The notes beneath the pieces were generated by a model that saw only the letters and a list, made by a program, of their open reading frames with translations, was not told the DNA's origin and did no database searches. Below are positions 8,982 through 17,860 of a stretch of 64,000 bases of DNA, piece by piece (the first letter of the stretch is position 1; every line of letters starts with the position of its first letter). The stretch lies in assembly GCA_050250665.1 (NCBI GenBank), contig JBFWOF010000009.1, positions 1 through 64,000 on the forward strand. Direction: 5' to 3'. Origin of the DNA: JADKFD01 sp050250665 (GTDB lineage Bacteria; Pseudomonadota; Gammaproteobacteria; Xanthomonadales; SZUA-5). Both the position numbers and the translations under genes were made by a program.

Positions 8982-9155
8982 TGTGGGAGCGGACTCCGTC
9001 CGCGATGGCTTCGGGAGTTGGCACCCGATCGCGGCTGAAGCTGCTCCCACAGGGCAGGAACCGCCATCTGTGGGAGCTGCCATCTGTGGGAGCGGACTCT
9101 GTCCGCGACGGCTCTCGGCAGTTGGCACCCGATCGCGGCTGAAGCCGCCCCCACA
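8982..9155. repeat. Two tandem TGTGGGAGC-type extragenic palindromes
   Basis: Two ~70-bp copies (8982-9051 and 9085-9155). Each begins TGTGGGAGCGGACTC and ends in the inverse GCTCCCACA or a near version, with the shared core GTTGGCACCCGATCGCGGCT. Short extra fragments of the unit (GGGAGCCGCCATC) lie on either side. They fill the 280-base spacer between the M3 peptidase and the MscS channel. The type is common between genes in Pseudomonas and Lysobacterales. Confidence 0.8.
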
Positions 9156-9178
9156 CTTTCTGGGTGAAGCCCCGGCAA

Positions 9179-11380
9179 CTACTGTCCGATCATCGCCCCA
9201 GCCTCATCGGGTCCGACATCATCGTTCGGGAAATCGCGATCGCGCAGCAGGGCGTCGATGGTGGCGTCGCGGCCACGGAACTCGCGATAGGCCTCGGCCG
9301 GATCGATGGTGTTGCGGGCGGCGAACAGGAACTTGACCATCTTCTGCGCCAGATCATTGTCGTAGTAACCGCCCGGCGCTTCGGCGAAGGCTTCGGCGGC
9401 ATCGGCGGTCAGCACTTCCGCCCAGAGATAACCGTAATAGCCGGCCGCGTAGCCCTCGCTGGCGAAGACGTGGCCAAAGTGCGGCGTGCGGTGACGCATC
9501 ACCAGTTCCCTGGGCATGCCCATGGCGCTGAGGGTGTCGCGCTCGAAGGCATCCGGGTCCATGCCGGCGGGGTCGACCATGTGCAGTTTGAGGTCGATCA
9601 GCGCGCTCGCCAGATACTCGATGGTGCTGAAGCCGCTGTTGAAGCTGGCCGACTGCTTGAGCTTGGCGATCAGTTCTGCCGGCATCGGCTCGCCAGTTTC
9701 GACATGGCGGAAGAACTGATTGACCACCGGCTCGGTGAACAGCCAGCGCTCCAGCAGCTGCGACTGGAACTCGGTGTAGTCGCGTACGCCCCAGTTCTGG
9801 CTGGGGTACTCCACCTGCGCCGAGAGCGCGTGCAGCGCGTGCCCGAACTCGTGGAAGAAGGTGGTGGCGTCATCCCAGGACACCAGCACCGGTTCGCCCG
9901 GGGCCGGCTTGATGAAGTTGGAATTGTTACTCGACAGCACGCTGGGCTCGCCATGCAGGCGGTCGTAGCTGCGATAGCTGGACGCCCACGCGCCGGAGCG
10001 CTTGCCCGGCCGCGCATAGGGATCGAGATACCACAGTCCCACCAGCGAGCCATCACTGCGGCGCTTGACCTCCCAGACCTTCACATCCGGGTGGTAGACC
10101 GGCACCTTGCCCTCCGGCAGCGGCGCAAAATCGAAGTCGAACAACTCGCCGGCCACATAGAACATGGCCAACGTCAGCTGATCCAGATTCAGGTACTTCT
10201 TGACCGCCTCGCTGTCGTAGTCGTAGCGCGCGGTGCGCACCTTCTCGGCGTAGTAGCGATAGTCCCAGGGCTCGATGGTGATGCCGGCGCCCTCGGCGTC
10301 GGCGATCTTCTGCATGTCGGCCACTTCTTCCTGCACCCGCGATACCGCCGCCGGCCAGACCGCTTCCATCAGCGCGAAGGCCCGCTCCGGCGTTTTCGCC
10401 ATGCGATCCTGCAAACGCCACTGGGCATAGTTGTCGAAGCCGAGCAGGCGCGAACGCTCGTGGCGCAGCTGCAGGATTTGGGTGATCAGGGCGTTGTTGT
10501 CACGCTCGTCGCCGTTGTCGCCGCGGCTGTAGTAATGGCGCCAGACCTGCTCGCGCAGACCACGCTGGGTGGAATAGGTCAGGAAGGGGTCCATGGACGA
10601 GCGCGTGTTCAAGACCGCGTACTTGCCAGGCTGTCCCTTGCTTTCCGCCAATGCAGCCGCGGCCTTGGTGAAGGATTCGGGCAATCCGCCCAGCTGCGAG
10701 GCGTCGAGGTAGGTGACATAGCCTTCTTCGTCAGCCAGCACATTGTTGGAGAACTGGGTCGACAGCGCCGCCAGCTCCTTGTTGATCGCCGCGTAACGCT
10801 CGCGCGCTGCGCCCTCAAGCTGGGCACCATTGCTGCGGAAGTAGTCGTAGGTGACCTGCACCAGACGCTGCTGATCCGGTCGGAGCGTGGCCAGCTCGGT
10901 CCCGTTGCGCACCGCTTCGATGCGGGCAAAGAGCTTGGTGTTCTGGATGATCTTCGACTGGTAGTCGGCGAACATCGCCGTCAGCGCACCCTGCTCGGCG
11001 CGGAATTCCGGCGTCGACATATTCCCTGCGAGAATGCCGAAGAACACCTGCGCGCGGGAGATCAGGTCGCCGGAGCGCTCCATCGCCACCAGCGTGTTCT
11101 CGAAGGTAGCTGCTTCGGTCTGATTGGCAATGGCGTCGAGTTCAGTCAGATGCGCAGCAATGGCCGTCTCGAGCGCGGGCTTGAGATCGGCCACCTGCAT
11201 CCGGTCGAAGGGCGGCACCCCGCCGTAATCGCCGCGCCATTCGGCCAGCAAGGGATTGTCGCTGGCCGGGCTGGCGCTCTCGGTACTGACCGTCGCCGGC
11301 TCCGGCGTCTCGGACTTCTCGCCACATCCGGCCAGCAGGCCCATCGCCACCAGGGCCGCGGTCATCGCCGTTTTTCGCAT
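9179..11380 (-). CDS. dcp: Peptidyl-dipeptidase Dcp-like M3 metallopeptidase, lipoprotein
   Basis: 733 residues. The N-terminus is a lipoprotein signal with lipobox LLAGC (Cys19), so the enzyme should be membrane-anchored in the periplasm, unlike cytosolic E. coli Dcp. The long helical M3 body carries the zinc motif HEFGH at about 506-510 with a downstream Glu-containing helix, and the substrate-clamp region near the C-terminus (FASEGYAAGYYGYLWAEVL) is intact. It removes dipeptides from peptide C-termini or degrades oligopeptides. Length matches the family (~680-730). It stands alone between spacers carrying repeats. Assignment to the M3 family is firm; the exact Dcp versus oligopeptidase specificity is inferred. 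Confidence 0.9.
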   Translation of the reverse strand: MRKTAMTAALVAMGLLAGCGEKSETPEPATVSTESASPASDNPLLAEWRGDYGGVPPFDRMQVADLKPALETAIAAHLTELDAIANQTEAATFENTLVAMERSGDLISRAQVFFGILAGNMSTPEFRAEQGALTAMFADYQSKIIQNTKLFARIEAVRNGTELATLRPDQQRLVQVTYDYFRSNGAQLEGAARERYAAINKELAALSTQFSNNVLADEEGYVTYLDASQLGGLPESFTKAAAALAESKGQPGKYAVLNTRSSMDPFLTYSTQRGLREQVWRHYYSRGDNGDERDNNALITQILQLRHERSRLLGFDNYAQWRLQDRMAKTPERAFALMEAVWPAAVSRVQEEVADMQKIADAEGAGITIEPWDYRYYAEKVRTARYDYDSEAVKKYLNLDQLTLAMFYVAGELFDFDFAPLPEGKVPVYHPDVKVWEVKRRSDGSLVGLWYLDPYARPGKRSGAWASSYRSYDRLHGEPSVLSSNNSNFIKPAPGEPVLVSWDDATTFFHEFGHALHALSAQVEYPSQNWGVRDYTEFQSQLLERWLFTEPVVNQFFRHVETGEPMPAELIAKLKQSASFNSGFSTIEYLASALIDLKLHMVDPAGMDPDAFERDTLSAMGMPRELVMRHRTPHFGHVFASEGYAAGYYGYLWAEVLTADAAEAFAEAPGGYYDNDLAQKMVKFLFAARNTIDPAEAYREFRGRDATIDALLRDRDFPNDDVGPDEAGAMIGQ

Positions 11381-11480
11381 CGTCTTCCCCTTGAATCAAA
11401 ACTGTGTCGAACCCCGTATGGTGGCCGGGCCTACGTCAAGAGCAGGCGATGACGCCATGCAGGCGCCCGGCCCGATTCCG

Positions 11481-11525
11481 CCCGCAGATCCCAGGCCGCG
11501 TGCCCGCCCGCCTGGGATCTGCGGG
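11481..11525. terminator. 15-bp inverted repeat, terminator-like hairpin
   Basis: Arms CCCGCAGATCCCAGG and exact complement, 15-base loop, no T-run on either side. It lies in a 391-base gene-free stretch (11381-11772) between the secreted unknown gene and the M3 peptidase. I see no coding sequence in that stretch; the hairpin is its only clear structure. It may be a factor-dependent terminator or just an extragenic palindrome. Confidence 0.4.
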
Positions 11526-11772
11526 TGGATCATGCCGTGCACCTGCTGCGGACCAGCCGTCTGGACGCTGATGCGGTTGCAGAAGCTTCCCTCACCCGGT
11601 TTGGGCGTCCCGCTGGTGGCGAGGGTTCGTTGAAGGCCCTGTAGCAGGGCGCCAGCATGCTAGGTGAGTACAGTCAGCGCACTGGCAACGGCAGCCGCGC
11701 TGCACGCGATGGGTACTGATCGCGCAGAAACAGACGAGAACAGCCCGTCAGCTCCATGGACGGATTCGAACT

Positions 11773-13785
11773 TCAACGATGCGAGTCGGCTTCGGCCCGT
11801 AGCCGGTTGCGGCGTTCGTACGCGGCCTTGTATCGCGCCAATGCCTGCTCCACGCTGCCTGAGCCGCCGGTGGTGATCAGTCGCGTGTAGGCCTCGTACG
11901 CCTCCTGGAATTCGCGTTCGGCCGAGGCCAGCTCTTCATCGAATTCCGGCTGCACGTCAGCGTTGCCTGTCTCGACATGCTCGCCACCAGTGACCAACGA
12001 AATTGCCTCGATTCGCTGTCCGTCTGCCCGCAGGATTGCTGCCGGGGGCCGCGTAGGGTCGATGTCGACCTCGAAGCGCTCGCCCCGCACCAGCGGCAAT
12101 GCATGTACGTAGACCACGCCGTCGCGTACCGTCAACAGATGCGCATTGCCATCCTGGGTGGCCTGCAGGCTGAGTGTGTAAGGCGAGTCGCCGCTGCTCC
12201 AGGCCATGCCCCAGCTCTGGGTGTCTTCCTCGAAGAAGGGCAGCACCGCCAGCGGCAGATCGCCTTGAAGGGTGGCATCTTCCTGCCGCAACCACAGGTG
12301 CTTGCCACCAGCTTCCCAGCGCAGATCCACGGGCGAAAGGGAGACCGTCACCTGCTCGCCAAAGAGAGATGCCGGGAGCGGTCCGATGAACGACATCCGC
12401 TGCGGTGGCTGCGCAGGCAGCGGCGCTCTGCCACCCAGCGCCGGCAACTTGTCGCGGTAGAGCCAGGCACCAAGTTGGGCACCAAAGTAGTTGTAGCAGT
12501 ATTTGTCAGGGTCGTTCTCCTGATGATCCTTCAGCCAGCGGTACCACTGCTCGAACTCGATGGCCGCCGAGTTCGCCACGCTGCGAGTCTCCTCCGAGAG
12601 CAATGCCGGGTCACCACCGAGCGCGCTGTTCAACTTTTTCAGTGCATCGAACAAGGCATCGCTGGCGGGCGTGACGGTGCTGTTCCAGAGGGTGTAGCCA
12701 CCCCAGTTTCCGCGCGCCTGCATCTCGAAAAAGGCGGTGCCGAACATGTGGTACCAGATGCCGGCGTCCTGCAGGTCGTTGCGCCGTACCAGTGAGGATT
12801 CGAGGTGCCGGTTCATGAAATCGATGTCACGGTTGACATCAGTCAGTTCATTGTCGTTCTCGCGTGCCAGCGAGCGCAGCGTGTTGTGCGCAAGCAGCAT
12901 CGCTTCGCGGGCATCGCCATTGCGCAGTTTCAGCGCAAGGTAGAAGACGTCACCCGGAAAAAGCTTGCGCTTCTCCGTCAGTGACAGCGAGTAGATCGCG
13001 CTGACCAGCGCACGCTCGGTGCCAACGCCAGCGTCATCGTCGGGCAAATGACGTGGTTTCTCCTTTTGCCACCGCACTCGGTCGGCATCGGAGGCAAACA
13101 CGAACTGCTTGCTGACGGACTCGACCATGCCGCCCTGATGCGCCAGCCAGCTCACTGCCGGCAGCATGCCGAACAGGTTGTCGCTTGAATGGGCTTCGTG
13201 GCCGCTGTCCCGGCGATAGCGATCCAGTGCCACGTCGAACTGCATGCGCAGATCGGCATAGTCCCAGCGCATGGCGCTGACGGAGTTGGGGTCCAGCTTG
13301 AACTGCTGAACTGCATCTGCGCAAGGCGGCTTGCCTGACGCAGTCCAGTTGTCCCAACCTACGCGCGCCGGGGACTGATAGGACGCCAGATCGGCGGTAA
13401 TCTCGCGAAATGCGAATTCGGCGTTGGCAGGCTCGTAATCGAGGGCGGCATACAGCTCGATCTTGCGTGTCCGTGGGGGTTGGTCATCGGAGCATCCCTG
13501 TGCGCGGAAATCCCAGGGACGCTCGACCAGTGTCATGGTCTGCGTCAGGTGAGCCATACGCAACTGCGGATCGGTCTTGTGGGTTAATCGCACGATTTCG
13601 GGCGGTTCCACGTAGACCTCCGTCACGCACCCGCCGCCAGCCTGTGCCTGCGACCAGGCCGCGCTGATGGCTTCGGCGGCGGCGCTGAGTTCAGCATCGC
13701 TTGGCAGCCTGGGCCAATAGACGTCTGCCCGCGCTGACAGTGGGCAGGCGAGCAGGGCGAGGGCGAAGACGCGGGCAATCCACAC
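11773..13785 (-). CDS. Large secreted protein of unknown function
   Basis: 670 residues beginning with a convincing signal peptide (FALALLACPLSARA, cleavage near residue 20). I do not recognise a domain. The mature protein is a mix of helical N-terminal two-thirds with several Trp/Tyr-rich segments (about residues 330-460, WYHMFGTAFFEMQARGNWGG) and a beta-rich region at about 480-620. It ends in a charged coiled-coil-like tail (about 620-670, Glu/Ala/Arg-rich). Two Cys near the N-terminus could form a disulphide. No catalytic motif is obvious. It heads the long minus-strand gene run, and its 5' end faces a small secreted protein gene across a 325-base divergent spacer. Confidence 0.75.
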   Translation of the reverse strand: MWIARVFALALLACPLSARADVYWPRLPSDAELSAAAEAISAAWSQAQAGGGCVTEVYVEPPEIVRLTHKTDPQLRMAHLTQTMTLVERPWDFRAQGCSDDQPPRTRKIELYAALDYEPANAEFAFREITADLASYQSPARVGWDNWTASGKPPCADAVQQFKLDPNSVSAMRWDYADLRMQFDVALDRYRRDSGHEAHSSDNLFGMLPAVSWLAHQGGMVESVSKQFVFASDADRVRWQKEKPRHLPDDDAGVGTERALVSAIYSLSLTEKRKLFPGDVFYLALKLRNGDAREAMLLAHNTLRSLARENDNELTDVNRDIDFMNRHLESSLVRRNDLQDAGIWYHMFGTAFFEMQARGNWGGYTLWNSTVTPASDALFDALKKLNSALGGDPALLSEETRSVANSAAIEFEQWYRWLKDHQENDPDKYCYNYFGAQLGAWLYRDKLPALGGRAPLPAQPPQRMSFIGPLPASLFGEQVTVSLSPVDLRWEAGGKHLWLRQEDATLQGDLPLAVLPFFEEDTQSWGMAWSSGDSPYTLSLQATQDGNAHLLTVRDGVVYVHALPLVRGERFEVDIDPTRPPAAILRADGQRIEAISLVTGGEHVETGNADVQPEFDEELASAEREFQEAYEAYTRLITTGGSGSVEQALARYKAAYERRNRLRAEADSHR

Positions 13786-14014
13786 GGCGACGACTCCGGA
13801 AAGTTCCAGTTTCCAGCAAGTCTAGGAAAGAGAGCTGTCACCGGCATCGATTCAGATCAACTCTCGCTTACTTGCCGGTTGCCGTGCTCTTGGTTGGGAA
13901 TCGCCCTCATCGCGGTCACCCAACTCGAGGCTGTGGCGAGGGACAGGCTGAGAGTCCTGGCCTGTCGACCATCCGCTCCCCTTGTGGCCTGTGCGCAGTT
14001 CTGCAGCGCAAAAG

Positions 14015-14030
14015 TGTGAACTTGATCACA
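14015..14030. promoter_or_regulatory. Perfect CRP/Clp-type operator TGTGA-N6-TCACA
   Basis: The exact palindromic consensus of CRP-family regulators (TGTGA, ACTTGA, TCACA) lies 81 bases before the ATG of the small secreted protein, in the 325-base divergent spacer 13786-14110, which has no gene. Position near -60 would suit class-I activation if the start of transcription lies 20-30 bases before the ATG. In Xanthomonas the CRP homologue Clp binds this consensus and is inhibited by c-di-GMP; that link is inference here. Confidence 0.6.
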
Positions 14031-14110
14031 GCAGATTGTTTGTCACCATGTTGGAGCGTAGCGTCGGCGACGCGGGAAATGTCCCGCAACACAACCTCAA
14101 GGGGAAGCCT

Positions 14111-14548
14111 ATGCGTACGCCAGTCTGGTTCTCGATAGTGATGTTGCTGTGTGCCAGTTCGCCGTTGCTCGCGCAGGATCGTGTCTACACCGAGGGGACG
14201 GTGTCAGTGGTGACGTCGGTGAAGCTCATGGATGGACAGGGTGAGGCCTATCTGGGCTACCTCGCCAAGGAATACAAGCCGGTCATGGAGGCACAGAAGA
14301 AAGCCGGGAATGTGCTCGACTACTCGGTATACCGCACGATGCCGCGTTCGCCAGACGATCCGGACCTGTATCTGGTCGTGACCTACGCCAACATGGCTGC
14401 CTTCGATGGTCTGGCCGACCGCAATGAGAAGGTCGCGATGGAAGTCACTGGTAGAGATCGCGCCGCAGGGACGGCAGCCAGCATCGAGCGCGGCAAACTG
14501 CGCACGATTCTTGGCAGCGAAATGATCCGCAAGCTCGATCTCAAATAG
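14111..14548 (+). CDS. Small secreted protein of unknown function
   Basis: 145 residues with a signal peptide (FSIVMLLCASSPLLA, cleavage near 21). The start is chosen at the ATG after AAGGGGAA; the longer open frame has no support. The mature ~124 residues alternate strands and helices (TEGTVSVVTSVKL, LGYLAKEYKPVMEAQKK, DYSVYRTMPRSP, DLYLVVTYANMAAFDGL), compatible with a dimeric alpha/beta-barrel (NIPSNAP/ABM-like) fold, but no signature is decisive. It is monocistronic and faces divergently away from the secreted 670-residue protein. A perfect CRP/Clp operator upstream suggests global catabolite or c-di-GMP control. Confidence 0.75.
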   Translation: MRTPVWFSIVMLLCASSPLLAQDRVYTEGTVSVVTSVKLMDGQGEAYLGYLAKEYKPVMEAQKKAGNVLDYSVYRTMPRSPDDPDLYLVVTYANMAAFDGLADRNEKVAMEVTGRDRAAGTAASIERGKLRTILGSEMIRKLDLK

Positions 14549-14840
14549 CGGCAAGCGGCGGAATGCTGCAATCAGGTGCGACGGGCCGAGAGGCACGTTG
14601 CACCTACTGCCCAGCTTCTAGATGGGGTCTGGACAGCCGATGGGTGTCCGCTTGGCCGGCAGAGAAGCAAGAAACCTGGTCCCGGCCGTTCCCAGGGCCG
14701 AAATCGATCGGAATTTGATTCAAGTGTGTACGGAACACCGCTTGCGCCGGAATGACGACTTGTTCAAAAGGTCCCTGGCGGAGGCAACTCGACTGTCCAG
14801 CGGCAACGCGACTGTCCCGCACGTTTCCCCCGGGGGGCAG

Positions 14841-15980
14841 TCACCGCGGCAGCGAGGCGATGTAGGCGGTGAGATCGACCAGGTCGCCCGCATCGAGCAA
14901 TGCCACCACCGGCGTCATCTGCTGGGCCAGCGTGCCCCGCCGGGCGCCGGTGCGGAATCCGTGCAGCTGTCGCGCAAGGTAGCTGGGCGAGCGTCCGGCG
15001 ATGGGCGGGGCGTCACCCAGACCGGTGAGTGCGGGGCCGTGGCAACTCGCGCAGGGGAGCGTGATCGCTGTCGTGTCAGGGCCGTCGCGCCGCCCGGTTT
15101 CGGCGAGAATGCGTCCGCGCGCGATCGCGCCGCGTGGCACGTAAGCGACATGGACATTGCGCGGGTCGTCGAGATCGCCGGGTTGGGGGATTCGCTCGGG
15201 CACTTCCAGGATGCGATCGATCAGCGGCTCGGTCAGCGCCTCGGCGGTCTTCACGAACAGGTTTCCCCGCAGCCGGACCGGCGGCGCGTATTCGCTCTCA
15301 ATCACGCGCAACGCCGGGCCGCCGTCCTGCGCGCCCCAGAATTCCGCGACGGCAAGTGCCTCCTCGTCGGACAGCGCCTGCGCCAGCGCGATCATGGTGG
15401 GCACGTTGGGCTTGCGTGGATCGGCGGAGTGCCGACGGCCGGCACGAAAGTCCTCGATCTGCCGCAGGAAGTAGGCCACCGGCAAGCCGTAGACCGGCGC
15501 ATTTTCAGGCCGCCCGCCGCCGTGGATCCGGTGGCAGAAACCGCAGGCGCGAGTCTGGTCGCCGAGGCTGGCGGGACCGCGCGTGATCGCGATGGGTACA
15601 GGGCCGTGCGTCTCCGGGAACCAGTCCGGCGCGTGCTGCCAATCGCTGAGCTCGATTGCTGTGTAACTCACCTTGCTGCCGGCGACGCTTCGCGGTCGCA
15701 ACTGTTCTTCGCGCGACACGTCGGTGCGGAAGTGCGGGCCGGGCTGGGATTGCGGCTCCGCCTGATCGCCCGGCTGCGGCGGTGCCAGCACGCCATAGGC
15801 CCATAGCGGAAAGGAGACTTCGGCCTGGTTCGTTTCCGCAACGGTGTCGGTCCTCGGCGAGTCGGCGACGGGCGCGGTATCGGCGTCGTCTGACCTGCAG
15901 GCCCCCAGCGCCAGGCTCACCAGCAGCAGCATGACACGCAGACAGGCGCACTTCACCGGACCCATGAACCCGTATTGCAT
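14841..15980 (-). CDS. Diheme cytochrome c lipoprotein
   Basis: 379 residues. The signal ends in a lipobox-like LALGAC (Cys28), so the protein is probably anchored to the membrane by lipid. Two CxxCH heme sites are visible: CGFCH at 146-150 and CASCH near 310. The second domain resembles cytochrome c4/class I (GPALTGLGDAPPIAGRSPSY, then the sixth-ligand Met in QQMTPVV). An Asp/Thr/Val-rich linker follows the lipid Cys. It probably shuttles electrons in the periplasm, but no oxidase or dehydrogenase gene is nearby to name its partner. Start ATG has GGGAG eight bases upstream. Confidence 0.88.
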   Translation of the reverse strand: MQYGFMGPVKCACLRVMLLLVSLALGACRSDDADTAPVADSPRTDTVAETNQAEVSFPLWAYGVLAPPQPGDQAEPQSQPGPHFRTDVSREEQLRPRSVAGSKVSYTAIELSDWQHAPDWFPETHGPVPIAITRGPASLGDQTRACGFCHRIHGGGRPENAPVYGLPVAYFLRQIEDFRAGRRHSADPRKPNVPTMIALAQALSDEEALAVAEFWGAQDGGPALRVIESEYAPPVRLRGNLFVKTAEALTEPLIDRILEVPERIPQPGDLDDPRNVHVAYVPRGAIARGRILAETGRRDGPDTTAITLPCASCHGPALTGLGDAPPIAGRSPSYLARQLHGFRTGARRGTLAQQMTPVVALLDAGDLVDLTAYIASLPR

Positions 15981-16447
15981 CGGAACGCTCCCCAGCAGCA
16001 GATTCGACTACGCGACCATCGACTGACATATACGCGACATTCCTTCACCACGCGTCTTTGCCTCGCTCCCGACGCTTCCGCTCCCTGATACGTGCACCAG
16101 CTGCGCGCCTCGCGCCTGCGGAGGCCAGGATCCTGCGCTAGTCGGGTCCCCGCGTGTCGAGCTTCACGAACCCGGTCGCTTGCGGCAAGCTCGATCCCGG
16201 GTACCCCGATCTGACAATTTCCACCGTCGCCAGGTGGCTACTGCAAAAGGTGATGAGCCCGGGAAGCGAGTATCCAACCGGCTGAATCAGGCATGCGATC
16301 CGCGCAAGCCGTGGCTGGCACCGGGAAAGCCGGGAGCGCCGCAAGGCAGCCATCGGCGCTGGCTCGAGTGCTCTTTCGGACAAGGCAGATTTTCCTGCAT
16401 GCTCTTGCTCGAAGCCCCCATCCCCGGGCTGCGATCAGGAGTGCAGG
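15981..16447. other. Divergent intergenic region, no gene seen
   Basis: 467 bases between the divergent cytochrome and tail-collar-protein genes. I find no convincing reading frame, RNA gene or repeat. It must hold both promoters. The only functional element I can support is the AGGAG Shine-Dalgarno just before the GTG of the downstream gene. Confidence 0.5.
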
Positions 16448-17722
16448 GTGCTCAGCAAAGCGGCAGGATGGTGGATGTGCCTGGCGGTATTGGCCGCGCC
16501 GGTGGTGTGGGCGCAGAGCGATGCGGAGACTGCCGACGATGAGTCGCAATGGCAGCAGGAATCATCGGCGCAGGGCAACGACTCGGCTGCCGATGAGGGC
16601 TTTGCCGCGGACACTGAGGGCGAAGCGGAGTTCGCATCTGACGACGAAATTGATTCGAACGAGTGGAGCGACGAATCCGCCGAGCCCGCCGACGACTGGG
16701 ATCAGGCAGCGCCTGACGAAACTGGCGACTGGGCCATGGAACCGGACCCCGAGGACGTAGATACCAACGCGCCGACGGAGCCGGAAACTGCGCCTCCCGA
16801 AGCGCCCGCAAGCTCGGATAACCGATCGCCGCCGGGAGAATCGATGGAGTCCGCATGGGCTCGCGCGAAGAACTGCGATACCGGTGCCGCCTTGCGCCTC
16901 CCACCAGAACTGCTGGATCGCACCGAGCGTGAGATCATGGGGGATGGCAAGGGCGCTGTCATGCGGGCTGACGGCCGTGAGGTGTTGATCACAAGATGGG
17001 TGGCGTTGTGGGACGTTCTCCGATACCACTTCGGCGGTGACGGAAACAATGTGTTCAACTTGCCGAATCTTGAGCCCCTGAATGCTGACGCTGCGGACGG
17101 ACAGGTCTACGCGATCTGCATGGCCGGCAGGTATTTGGACGTCGACAAGGACGCCATCGACAAGGACGCGACGTTTCGAGAGACCTGTCTTCTGGAAAGG
17201 CAGGCCAGCGGACGCAGCGACGACTGTCCGGCCCGCGAGGACACGACGGGCAACCCTGCCCGTGATCCGAACCCGGGGGACGCCGACGAATTCCCGCCGG
17301 TGGAACCCGATTCCTCAGCTTCCGACGAAGCGCCCCTTAAGTGGGAGAGCCAGTCCCCGCCTGGGGAATCGATAGACGCCGCACTGGCTCGGGTGGGCAC
17401 GTGCACGATGGGTGTTGCCGTTCAGGTGCCGGCAGCGGTCTTCGGGCGCAATGGCAACTTGTTGCCGGCTGACGGGAGACTGCTTGAACTTGGACCAAAC
17501 ACCGCCTTGTACAGTCTGCTGGGCACGCACTTCGGTGGCGACGGCGTCCGGACTTTCGCTCTGCCCGACCTGACCGGCCTGGAAACTGTGGATGGACGCA
17601 AATACGGGATTTGCACGATGGGCGTTTTCCCCCAAGGAGACGGCGGGTCAGGCGGCTCGGAGATTGCACGGGACCTTCAACGCCTCGAAAAACGGGCCAA
17701 GGCTCGGTCCAGTGGTGGCTGA
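16448..17722 (+). CDS. Exported acidic protein with two tail-collar-like domains
   Basis: 424 residues from GTG with AGGAG seven bases upstream. Signal peptide 1-22 (LAVLAAPVVWA). Residues ~24-130 are extremely Asp/Glu/Ser/Ala-rich. Two copies of a phage-tail-collar-like module follow: about 132-240 (LWDVLRYHFGGDGNNVFNLP) and about 302-395 (LYSLLGTHFGGDGVRTFALP), each introduced by SPPGES and joined by a second acidic linker. The FGGDGxxxFxLP signature matches the collar domain of phage tail fibres and bacterial microcystin-dependent-protein homologues, but export on an acidic stalk is unusual. The signal peptide closely resembles those of the acidic cluster at 25-31 kb, so this is a detached member of that family. 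Function unknown. Confidence 0.8.
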   Translation: MLSKAAGWWMCLAVLAAPVVWAQSDAETADDESQWQQESSAQGNDSAADEGFAADTEGEAEFASDDEIDSNEWSDESAEPADDWDQAAPDETGDWAMEPDPEDVDTNAPTEPETAPPEAPASSDNRSPPGESMESAWARAKNCDTGAALRLPPELLDRTEREIMGDGKGAVMRADGREVLITRWVALWDVLRYHFGGDGNNVFNLPNLEPLNADAADGQVYAICMAGRYLDVDKDAIDKDATFRETCLLERQASGRSDDCPAREDTTGNPARDPNPGDADEFPPVEPDSSASDEAPLKWESQSPPGESIDAALARVGTCTMGVAVQVPAAVFGRNGNLLPADGRLLELGPNTALYSLLGTHFGGDGVRTFALPDLTGLETVDGRKYGICTMGVFPQGDGGSGGSEIARDLQRLEKRAKARSSGG

Positions 17723-17860
17723 GGAAGTGCACTCTCGCGGGCGTATCCGCTTTGTGACTGAGAACCCTCGATGTCGATTCGATCAGCGGGTGCTGCAAGT
17801 TGCTGCGGTATTGCACCGCCATGCTAGGCTCGGGCGCGAAAGCCATGGAGAGCGCAGCAC

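Noticed and set aside
9164..11452. A 762-codon plus-strand frame opposite the M3 peptidase
   Set aside because: Antisense shadow of a gene with an intact HEFGH motif and lipobox; composition is Arg/Gly/His-rich as expected of a shadow.
15981..16447. A tRNA or small RNA in the divergent spacer
   Set aside because: No cloverleaf with GGTTCRA-type T-arm and CCA end could be drawn; only isolated GC hairpins.
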